From: JBBATK01 sp046297095
GTDB lineage: Bacteria > Bacteroidota > Ignavibacteria > Kapaibacteriales > NICIL-2
Reading direction: 5' to 3'
Length of the DNA stretch: 13,712 bases
Assembly: GCA_046297095.1 (NCBI GenBank)
Contig: JBKCNS010000003.1
Span: forward strand, 1 to 13,712
Position numbers and translations under genes: made by a program. Shown here one piece after another: positions 7,060 to 13,712 of this stretch. A model generated the notes under the pieces. It was not told where the DNA came from, searched no databases, and saw nothing but the letters and a program-made list of their open reading frames with translations. Positions within the stretch are counted from its first letter, which is position 1, and the number at the start of each line of letters is the position of its first letter.

Positions 7060-10000
7060 CAAGGCACGCGAACGGAACAGGGTATTCGGCTCATTCATCC
7101 TTCTGCGCCAACCGCCGGCATCAGTTTGATTCCGCCCACCGGTATTACTTCATACTCACTTACACTACCGGCTTCTCAGTCGCAACTGGGCACAAGCTCT
7201 CTGCTCGTAAACAACGGTACCGGCCTTCTTACATGGACAACTGCCTCATCGTTTATTGGTAATAATGCATGGGGCCTACTCGGTAATAGTAACACCGATT
7301 CTACCACAGCTTTCATCGGTACCACGGATGAAACACCGGGACGCCCGTTGGTGTTTAAAACTGATGGTGTCGAGCGCATGCGCATCAATGGCCAGCAAGG
7401 ATTGATCGGTATTGGTACGAGTACTCCCTCTTCTCAACTATCCATCACAAGTAGCAACAGCAATGCCGTGTCGATCGGCGGCAACCTAACCACCGCTGAT
7501 TTACAGTGGAGCACACTCGCGAATGAGCGTGTAGTGCTATTAAGTGGTGCAAACGGCGCAAACGGCTACGCTACACTTACACTTGTTTCGAATAATACCG
7601 AAGCAAGCGGACAAACTCTTGGTAATATTATGTTCGGCCAAACGGTAAGCGGGAAGTCCGGCTCAATTGCGGGATTGAAAGCATCAATTTCGGCAGCCAG
7701 TTCCGGCACCGGTGGCACGGTAGGCGGATTTGGCGGTGAGATGGTGTTCTTTACACGCTCCGACAATGCTGTATCGCTGACTGAGCGCATGCGCATTACG
7801 AGTTCGGGTAATGTGGGTATTGGAGATGCATCGCCTGCAGCATTGTTTACAGTTGGAAACGGTGATCTTTTTCAAGTCAACTCGTCGGGTAACGTTTTGA
7901 TTGGAGATGTTACAACAGGAAGCACAAAATCCCTAACCTTTGGTAATTCGGGCAGTGGATTTGGCGCAATGCTGGTAAAGAATGCCACAGCAAACTCACA
8001 GATTTTTGATTTCTATTACGGGCGTCATACCAATCAAAATGGATCGAGTCTGCGCTTTTGGCGCGATCAGGCAAAGCAGGTGGCAGTACTCACCGGTAAT
8101 GGCGATTTTGGATTGGGCAGCACCGCGCCATCTCAGCGTTTGCACGTGGCAGGCGGAAACGTTCTCATCGACACCTCCGCTGCATCCACCGCAGGTCAGT
8201 TGCAACTCATGAACCCCGCGCGCACCTTCCAAACAAATATTCAAGCAGGCGCTCAGTCTGCGAACATTACATATACACTGCCGACCACGGCACCCACAGC
8301 AGGACAGTTGCTAAGCAGTGACGCAAGCGGCAATATGAGCTGGGCAAATCCATCGGCTGCAAGCTGGACATTGACGGGTAATGGAAGTACAAATCCTTCA
8401 ACCAACTACATTGGTACTTCTGATGCGGTTGATTTCGTTATTCGCACCACCGGTACTGAACGCATGCGTGTTACGAGTGGCGGCAATGTGGGTATTGGAA
8501 TAGCTAGTCCGCAGGCATCGTTAGATGTGGCGCGCGGAAATACTGATTCCGGATACGATCAGGGAGAGCAGGCAATTATCATTCGCAATAATGTTACAAC
8601 TGCCAACGGGCGCATGGGACTTCGGTTCACCTCGGGAACAGGTGCTACCGGTTTAGCGCAGATCGATCTTCTAAATGGCGCTACAACTACTCAGGGAATT
8701 CTGTCTTTTGGAACACGTAACGCGGCAGGAACCATTGCCGAGCGCATGCGCATTGCTGCATCCGGTGAGGTAGGAATTGGAACAACATCCCCTTCACAAC
8801 GCTTGCAGGTTTCCGGCGGTAATGTTCTCATCGACACATCGGCAGCATCTACCGCTGGCCAATTGCAACTCATGAACCCCGCGCGTACCTTCCAAACCAA
8901 CATTCAATCCGGTGCGCAAGCAACGAACATTACGTACACCTTGCCTACAGCCGCTCCCTCCGCGGATGGTCAGGTGCTTACTGCAACCACAGGTGGAGCA
9001 ATGAGCTGGTCCACGGCACTAACGGGCACAACAGGCTGGTCCACTGCAGGTAACAACCTTGCCACGGTAACTGCCACCCTTGGCAGTGCACCAAGCGGTC
9101 CGTTTTTGGGAACCACCACAGGCAATACTCAAGCGCTGCAGATCTCGATGAACAACGTGGTTCAGGCGATTATGTCTAGCGCGGGAGTGTTGAGCTTGAA
9201 TAAAGACATGCTTGTGAATGGTGTAACTGTGGGCACGGGAGCGGGAAGTATTAGTTCGAATGTGGCTGTGGGTGTATCGGCTCTGTCCGCAAATACCTCG
9301 GGAAGTCAAAACACATCAATAGGCTTGCGAACATTGCTGTCCAACACCTCGGGAAGTCAAAACACGGCCGTGGGAAGGGAAGCATTGCAATCAAATACTA
9401 CCGGAGGTCAAAACACAGCAAGCGGTGTGAGCGCTTTGACTTCCAACACCACCGGAGTGCAAAACACAGCAAGTGGTGTTAACGCTTTGCGATCTAGTAC
9501 CGTCGGAAATTATAATACGGCAATTGGTGTGAGTGCTATGCATTCCAATACTACCGGAAATCAAAACGAGGCTAGCGGTTCGAACGCTTTATACTCCAAC
9601 ACCACCGGAAGTAACAATACTGCAAGCGGTTTTGCCGCTTTATATGGCAACACCATCGGAGACAACAATACGGCTGTAGGTTTAGACGCGGGCAGATATA
9701 CTATTTCCAGCACAGCTCTAACCTCGGCCAGCTCTAGTGTGTTTATCGGAAACGATACGCGCGCGCTGGCAGATGGTGATGCGAACAGTATTATCATCGG
9801 CTCCGGTGCACGTGGTCTCGGCAGCAACAGTGCCGTCCTCGGTAACAGTAGCATTACAGCCACTCGCCTACAAGGTCGTGTAGGTGTGGGCGCAGATCCC
9901 ACCGTAGCAGCCGGCGATGCACAACTTCAGGTTACCGCTGCGGCTGCAGCAAACAGAGGATTGGTTGTTAAAGGTGCTGCCTCGCAAACAGCCAATCTCT

Positions 10001-13000
10001 TCGAAGCCCAGAATAATTCCGGCACCGCGCAGTTCAGCATTGGGTCTTCCGGTGCCACAACGGTAGGAGGTGCACTGACGCTCAGCTCTGTTGCCTCCTC
10101 ATCTGCCGCAGACTCCGTGCTACTTATCAATAGTAGCGGTGTAGTAACCAGATCTACTCGTATTGCCCTTGCTAGTTCAAGCGCTTGGACGCTAAGCGGT
10201 AATGCAAGCACCAATGCATCAACCAACTATATCGGTACTTCCGATGCAGTGGACTTTGTAACACGCACATCAGGTACTGAGCGTATGCGCGTTACCAGTG
10301 CCGGTAATGTTGGCATCGGAACCACTACCCCCGGAACAGACCGACTCTATGTGGACGGTGCATCTTCTGTGGCGAATTCGACAGACTTTTCTTCGATCAA
10401 CATTCTTACTCTGGGTCGCCCCGTCTTGCCGGCTGTTTCGTATGCACAAAAAGCGATGTTTGCTCTCTCCCGATATGAGAATGGTGGCGTCGGCACTTTA
10501 GGAGCCCGCACGCGCCTCGATATTCGCCTTCGTGCCGAGCAATCTGATGAAACTCAGGTAATGACCCTACGTAGTGACGGACGTGTCGGTATCGGTAATA
10601 CGGCGCCCGGGTATTTGCTTGATGTAAACGGCACCATGGGTGTAACCGGCAATGCCACCTTTAGCGGTAATGTAGGTATGGGTACAACGCCACTCACCGA
10701 GCGCGCTGCTGTATGGGGTACCACCAGCGTTAGCAATGCAACCGATTTTACGCCTCATAACGTTTTCTCCATCGGTCGCCCTTTCCTTGCCAACGTGTCC
10801 TATGATCAAAAAGCAATTTTTGCTTTACGTCGCTGGGAGAACGGCCCTTCGTTTGCAGCCCGATCACAGCTGGATCTAAAACTTCGGAATGTACAAACCG
10901 ATGAAGTTGACGTAATGTCGTTCTTGAGCTCCGGTAATGTGGGCGTTGGTACAACATCCCCCTCACAGCGTTTTCAAGTTTCCGGCGGCAATGTTCTCAT
11001 CGATACCTCCGCTGCATCCACCGCAGGTCAATTACAATTCATGAACCCCGCGCGTACCTTCCAGACAAACATTCGTGCAGGCGCGCAAACAGCGAACATT
11101 ACCTACACCTTGCCCACAGCTGCACCCACAGCAGGACAAGTTCTTACAAGCGACGCAAGTGGAAACATGAGCTGGGCGGCTGCATCGGCGACGAGTTGGG
11201 GACTGACAGGTAACGCCGGTACCAGCGCAACAACAAACTTTATTGGTACAACGGATGCGGTGGACTTTGTAGCGCGTACGAACAACATCGAACGCATGCG
11301 GATTGTCAGTGGGGGCAGGATAGAGATTCCGGGAACTATCCGGATGACGGGCACGGCTCCCAGTACGCTCTTCCAGATCAACGGTGAGACAACCACCACG
11401 GGACTTCCATCTGCAGACGGTTATAACATACGATACGACAACGATCTTTTCGGCTCCACCATCGATGGTTTACTTTTCGAGAAGACGGATTTTGGCGAGT
11501 CTACGGTAGACGGCGGCGTAATGTTCGCTAATCGTTCCACCACCGGCACGCGAACGGTTGCGATGTCCATCAGAGGCCGCAATGGTTTAGTAGGTATCGG
11601 TATTGCCGATCCCACGAATGCCGTCCAGATCGACCAAGGAACAGGTGTAGCATCGTACGCGCAGTTCACTGCCGGTACGACTACCGGTGTAACATCCAAT
11701 GACGGTGCGGTATTAGGAATTGATGCATCCGGAAATGCGTGGATGAATCAGCGTGAGAATCTCTCATTAATCTTTGCCACGAACAACACCGAGCGCATGC
11801 GCATTGAAAATGGTGGTTCTGTTGTTATAGGCAACGGTTCGGCTTCTTCCATTCCTTCAACCGGTATTCTGGAAGGAACAGACGGTAGCGGTACAAACAT
11901 CGCCGGAGCCGAGCTGCGCTTACAAGGTGGTCAAGGCACCGGTACCGGTTCCGGTGGAGCTCTCACATTCTATACCAGCGCATCGGGCAGCGCGGGAACA
12001 ACAACGAACACGGCTTCGGAGCGTATGCGCATTACAGGCGCAGGTAATGTGGGTATAGGTCTTTCGGCACCAAAAACCCGCTTACAAATAAGTAATGGTA
12101 TACTGACGGTGGACAATGCGTTCAGCTATGATGCGAACGCCCTGTTGATTGCTCACCCCACACCTACGTCCAACACCGCACTGAACGATCCTCAAACTGT
12201 TTTGTATTTGGTTCGAGAGGGTACTAACGGACAAGCATATGCCGCCGGAGTAGAGATGAGCCTGTCGCGCTACTCTGCTGCCGGTGTTTCCTCAAATACA
12301 CGATATGACATTTCCTTGGCGAACAGTACTTTCTTGTCAAGTAAGACTACCGTCATGACCATGCTGTCGTCGGGAAATGTGGGCATAAACAAGACAGCGC
12401 CTACGCAAGCATTGGATGTCAACGGTAATGTGCTTGTTAACCGGCGCATTTCCATTGGCGCATCGTCGGGTGTTACCAAGCTTTCTATTGGCAATGGATT
12501 TAGTGATGGCACGTACACAGCTTATGTGGGTGATACAAATGCAATATTCGTTACTCATCCTGTACCAACATCAACTACAGCATTAAACGATCCGTTGCCG
12601 GTGCTTGTGCTTCATCGAGATGGAACCTCCGGACAATCCTTTGGAGCCGGTGCGCTCTTTAATATTTCACGGTACGAGAACAACTCTACGAATTCTCGTA
12701 CACGCATGGATATTGACCTTGCGGATGGTGTTTCCTTTAGTCAGAAGAGAACCGTCATTACCTATCTTTCAAGTGGTAATATCGGAGTGGGTACAATAGC
12801 CCCCTCGCAACGTTTGCATGTCTCGGGCGGAAACATTCTCATCGATACCTCCGCTGCATCCACGGCAGGTCAATTACAACTCATGAACCCCGCGCGTACC
12901 TTCCAGACAAACATTCGTGCAGGCGCGCAAACAGCGAACATTACCTACACATTGCCCACAGCTGCACCCACAGCAGGACAAGTTCTTACAAGCGACGCAA

Positions 13001-13712
13001 GCGGTAATATGAGCTGGGCGACTGCCACCTCAACGAGTTGGGGATTGACAGGTAATGCAAGCACAAATCCATCGACTAACTATCTTGGTACCTCCGACGC
13101 ACAGCCACTGGTTATTCGTACTGCAGCTATAGAGCGAGTCCGAGTCGTGGCTTCCGGAAATGTAGGTATAGGAACAAACAATCCTCTGAACAATCTTCAT
13201 GTTTCAGGCGCGGCGGCAATTGGCGCAGGATATGTAACGTACTATTGGCAGCCGTCTGCGGGCGATAAGGTGTTACAGTTATCCAGCCAAACAACTCCCA
13301 CCACTGGAACAGGAAGTGTAATTATACTTGGTGGAAGGTTTAGTAGTGGCTCAAATGATGTTACCACATGGGCATCAATAGCGGGACTTAAAGAGAATTC
13401 AACGAACGGTGATGGCGACGGATACCTTGCATTTTTCACAGCCAAGGAGAGTCAGGCCGGATCGTTTGAACGTATGAGAGTAACAAGCGCTGGTAACGTG
13501 GGGATTGGAACCACAACTCCCGGTTCAGTCTTGCAGGTTAATGGCGGTGCGGCAATAGGTTATTCCGCATCCACCGCAGCGCCGGCAAACGGGTTGATAG
13601 TCTCCGGTGCTACAACTATAGGCGGTGCTTTAACTCTTAGTACCACAGCCACCGGCTCCTCCTCCGATCAAGTATTGGTAATTGACGGTTCGAATGCGGT
13701 AAAGAAAATCAC
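6964..13712 (+). CDS. Giant secreted modular fibre/adhesin-like repeat protein, 3' end outside window
   Basis: ATG at 6964 is preceded by AAAGGA at 6949-6954 with 9 bases of spacing, which favours it over the second Met codon at 6970. The frame stays open to the right edge, giving 2,249 complete codons and no stop. Domains by residue: signal peptide 1-32; N-terminal linker from about 33 to 165 ending in GIGTSTP; payload modules alternating with GNVGIG linkers; four NPARTFQTNI cassettes starting near 389, 610, 1333 and 1947; one head-like array of 17-residue repeats at 766-901, followed by a cap to about 966; four related payload modules between about 1140 and 1937. I find no Cys in the visible part. 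It shares many modules with the gene 62 bases upstream and is probably co-transcribed with it. The missing C terminus should decide secretion and anchoring (S74 chaperone, type IX sorting domain or barrel). Function: probable surface fibre, inferred from family resemblance. Confidence 0.95.
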   Translation, partial: MKMSRRFLLRSFLPVLGALSVLGMGNMSSLLAQGTRTEQGIRLIHPSAPTAGISLIPPTGITSYSLTLPASQSQLGTSSLLVNNGTGLLTWTTASSFIGNNAWGLLGNSNTDSTTAFIGTTDETPGRPLVFKTDGVERMRINGQQGLIGIGTSTPSSQLSITSSNSNAVSIGGNLTTADLQWSTLANERVVLLSGANGANGYATLTLVSNNTEASGQTLGNIMFGQTVSGKSGSIAGLKASISAASSGTGGTVGGFGGEMVFFTRSDNAVSLTERMRITSSGNVGIGDASPAALFTVGNGDLFQVNSSGNVLIGDVTTGSTKSLTFGNSGSGFGAMLVKNATANSQIFDFYYGRHTNQNGSSLRFWRDQAKQVAVLTGNGDFGLGSTAPSQRLHVAGGNVLIDTSAASTAGQLQLMNPARTFQTNIQAGAQSANITYTLPTTAPTAGQLLSSDASGNMSWANPSAASWTLTGNGSTNPSTNYIGTSDAVDFVIRTTGTERMRVTSGGNVGIGIASPQASLDVARGNTDSGYDQGEQAIIIRNNVTTANGRMGLRFTSGTGATGLAQIDLLNGATTTQGILSFGTRNAAGTIAERMRIAASGEVGIGTTSPSQRLQVSGGNVLIDTSAASTAGQLQLMNPARTFQTNIQSGAQATNITYTLPTAAPSADGQVLTATTGGAMSWSTALTGTTGWSTAGNNLATVTATLGSAPSGPFLGTTTGNTQALQISMNNVVQAIMSSAGVLSLNKDMLVNGVTVGTGAGSISSNVAVGVSALSANTSGSQNTSIGLRTLLSNTSGSQNTAVGREALQSNTTGGQNTASGVSALTSNTTGVQNTASGVNALRSSTVGNYNTAIGVSAMHSNTTGNQNEASGSNALYSNTTGSNNTASGFAALYGNTIGDNNTAVGLDAGRYTISSTALTSASSSVFIGNDTRALADGDANSIIIGSGARGLGSNSAVLGNSSITATRLQGRVGVGADPTVAAGDAQLQVTAAAAANRGLVVKGAASQTANLFEAQNNSGTAQFSIGSSGATTVGGALTLSSVASSSAADSVLLINSSGVVTRSTRIALASSSAWTLSGNASTNASTNYIGTSDAVDFVTRTSGTERMRVTSAGNVGIGTTTPGTDRLYVDGASSVANSTDFSSINILTLGRPVLPAVSYAQKAMFALSRYENGGVGTLGARTRLDIRLRAEQSDETQVMTLRSDGRVGIGNTAPGYLLDVNGTMGVTGNATFSGNVGMGTTPLTERAAVWGTTSVSNATDFTPHNVFSIGRPFLANVSYDQKAIFALRRWENGPSFAARSQLDLKLRNVQTDEVDVMSFLSSGNVGVGTTSPSQRFQVSGGNVLIDTSAASTAGQLQFMNPARTFQTNIRAGAQTANITYTLPTAAPTAGQVLTSDASGNMSWAAASATSWGLTGNAGTSATTNFIGTTDAVDFVARTNNIERMRIVSGGRIEIPGTIRMTGTAPSTLFQINGETTTTGLPSADGYNIRYDNDLFGSTIDGLLFEKTDFGESTVDGGVMFANRSTTGTRTVAMSIRGRNGLVGIGIADPTNAVQIDQGTGVASYAQFTAGTTTGVTSNDGAVLGIDASGNAWMNQRENLSLIFATNNTERMRIENGGSVVIGNGSASSIPSTGILEGTDGSGTNIAGAELRLQGGQGTGTGSGGALTFYTSASGSAGTTTNTASERMRITGAGNVGIGLSAPKTRLQISNGILTVDNAFSYDANALLIAHPTPTSNTALNDPQTVLYLVREGTNGQAYAAGVEMSLSRYSAAGVSSNTRYDISLANSTFLSSKTTVMTMLSSGNVGINKTAPTQALDVNGNVLVNRRISIGASSGVTKLSIGNGFSDGTYTAYVGDTNAIFVTHPVPTSTTALNDPLPVLVLHRDGTSGQSFGAGALFNISRYENNSTNSRTRMDIDLADGVSFSQKRTVITYLSSGNIGVGTIAPSQRLHVSGGNILIDTSAASTAGQLQLMNPARTFQTNIRAGAQTANITYTLPTAAPTAGQVLTSDASGNMSWATATSTSWGLTGNASTNPSTNYLGTSDAQPLVIRTAAIERVRVVASGNVGIGTNNPLNNLHVSGAAAIGAGYVTYYWQPSAGDKVLQLSSQTTPTTGTGSVIILGGRFSSGSNDVTTWASIAGLKENSTNGDGDGYLAFFTAKESQAGSFERMRVTSAGNVGIGTTTPGSVLQVNGGAAIGYSASTAAPANGLIVSGATTIGGALTLSTTATGSSSDQVLVIDGSNAVKKI
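7063..7440 (+). other. Mature N-terminal region of gene 2
   Basis: After the signal peptide comes GIRLIHPSAP, a YSLTLPAS strand and a WGLLGN...FIGTTDE linker ending ERMRING and GIGTSTP. It is a degraded version of the NPARTFQTNI/TYTLPTAAP cassette found four times further on, so it is probably the first member of that family. It is the likely cell-proximal end. Confidence 0.6.
8128..8499 (+). repeat. NPARTFQTNI cassette, copy 1
   Basis: A cassette of about 124 residues: PSQRLHVAGG, NVLIDTSAASTAGQ, LQLMNPARTFQTNI, ANITYTLPT, TAGQLLSSDASGNMSW, then the Trp-started type 1 linker (8365) and GNVGIG at 8482-8499. The same order is kept in copies 3 and 4; copy 2 has the first half only. Confidence 0.9.
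8791..9015 (+). repeat. NPARTFQTNI cassette, copy 2 (first half only)
   Basis: Starts PSQRLQVSGGNVLIDTS and runs to AMSWSTAL. It then joins the 74-residue adaptor (Trp at 9037) that leads to the head array instead of a type 1 linker. This shows that the two linker types are interchangeable after the same cassette. Confidence 0.85.
9259..9861 (+). repeat. Head-like 17-residue repeat array C with SVFIGNDTRAL cap
   Basis: Eight perfect-length 17-residue units at 9259-9666 (e.g. NTAVGREALQSNTTGGQ), plus a ninth that breaks into AGRY. The cap that follows, to about 9861, is different from that of arrays A and B: SSVFIGNDTRALADGDANS, then IIIGSGARGLGSNSAVLGNS and TRLQGRVGVG. The pattern matches a YadA-head-like beta-roll, as in gene 1. 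The preceding adaptor is at 9037-9258. Confidence 0.85.
10381..10932 (+). repeat. Payload module pair GRPxLxxVSYxQKAxFAL
   Basis: Two diverged copies of a module of about 65 residues lie at 10381-10578 and 10741-10932. Shared core: TDF, GRP.L..VSY.QKA.FAL.R.ENG, then R..LD..LR and VM. Each is followed at once by G(R/N)VG(I/V)G. I do not recognise a named family. Presumed beta-sandwich payload between linkers. Confidence 0.7.
10960..11313 (+). repeat. NPARTFQTNI cassette, copy 3
   Basis: Starts PSQRFQVSGG and ends at the ERMRIVSGG of the type 1 linker (Trp at 11197). The usual GNVGIG is replaced by GRIEIPG. Its central 164 bases (10996-11159) match 12838-13001 of copy 4 with only 3 mismatches. 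Confidence 0.9.
12121..12774 (+). repeat. Payload module pair with ALNDP core
   Basis: Two copies of a module of about 85 residues lie at 12121-12372 and 12511-12774. Shared core: H P x P T S, ALNDP, VL.L.R(E/D)GT.GQ, ISRY or LSRY, R.DI.LA, then (L)SSGN(V/I)G. The central SRY and DI.L elements also match the pair at 10381-10932, so all four are probably one family. No named fold recognised. Confidence 0.7.
12802..13173 (+). repeat. NPARTFQTNI cassette, copy 4
   Basis: Starts PSQRLHVSGG and runs through NILIDTSAASTAGQ, NPARTFQTNIRAGAQ, TYTLPTAAPT and the type 1 linker (Trp at 13039) to GNVGIG. It has the same full length as copy 1. Its central part is nearly identical in DNA to copy 3. Confidence 0.9.

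Overview
The window carries two very long, adjacent, co-directional genes and almost nothing else. Gene 1 (from before the left edge to 6901) lacks its 5' end. Gene 2 (from 6964 past the right edge) lacks its 3' end. A 62-base gap with a plausible ribosome binding site separates them. Both encode secreted or surface, fibre-like repeat proteins rich in Thr, Ser, Asn, Gly and Ala and almost without cysteine: I see one Cys in about 2,300 residues of gene 1 and none in 2,249 visible residues of gene 2. The recurring phrases (ERMRITSxGNVGIGTTxPxxxLxVxG, TANLFEAQ, NTAVGxxALxxNTTG, a terminal LIWD...W.E..RSN) belong to the large fibre, tail-fibre-like and trimeric-adhesin-like proteins common in Bacteroidota/Chlorobi-type genomes and in phage tails. 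GC content looks near 50% on sampled lines. My best guess is a bacterium of the Bacteroidota/Chlorobiota/Kapabacteria neighbourhood, but no marker gene is present and this is only an inference.

Layout of gene 1: 2-2140 is a nested array of TDSLSANK-type and 21-residue Trp-containing repeats that looks like a shaft. 2141-3370 holds GNIGIG linkers and unique modules. 3380-3595 is a 12-residue repeat array (6 units). 3610-4270 is more linker. 4274-4561 is a second 12-residue array (8 units). 4562-5330 and 5507-6360 are two copies of a larger cassette, each ending in a YadA-head-like 17-residue repeat array. 6360-6901 is a last linker plus a C-terminal cap domain.

Layout of gene 2: signal peptide (6964-7059), N-terminal linker, then alternating payload modules and GNVGIG linkers. 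One 17-residue head array (9259-9666) has a different exit cap. Four copies of an NPARTFQTNI cassette lie at 8128, 8791, 10960 and 12802, two of them nearly identical in DNA.

The two genes draw on one common set of modules, used in a regular order with rigid spacings. For example, each of the three head arrays begins exactly 222 bases after a conserved Trp codon. The simplest reading is a pair of co-transcribed, modular surface fibres that evolve by cassette duplication, in-frame repeat expansion and gene conversion. Their target and their secretion route cannot be told from this window.
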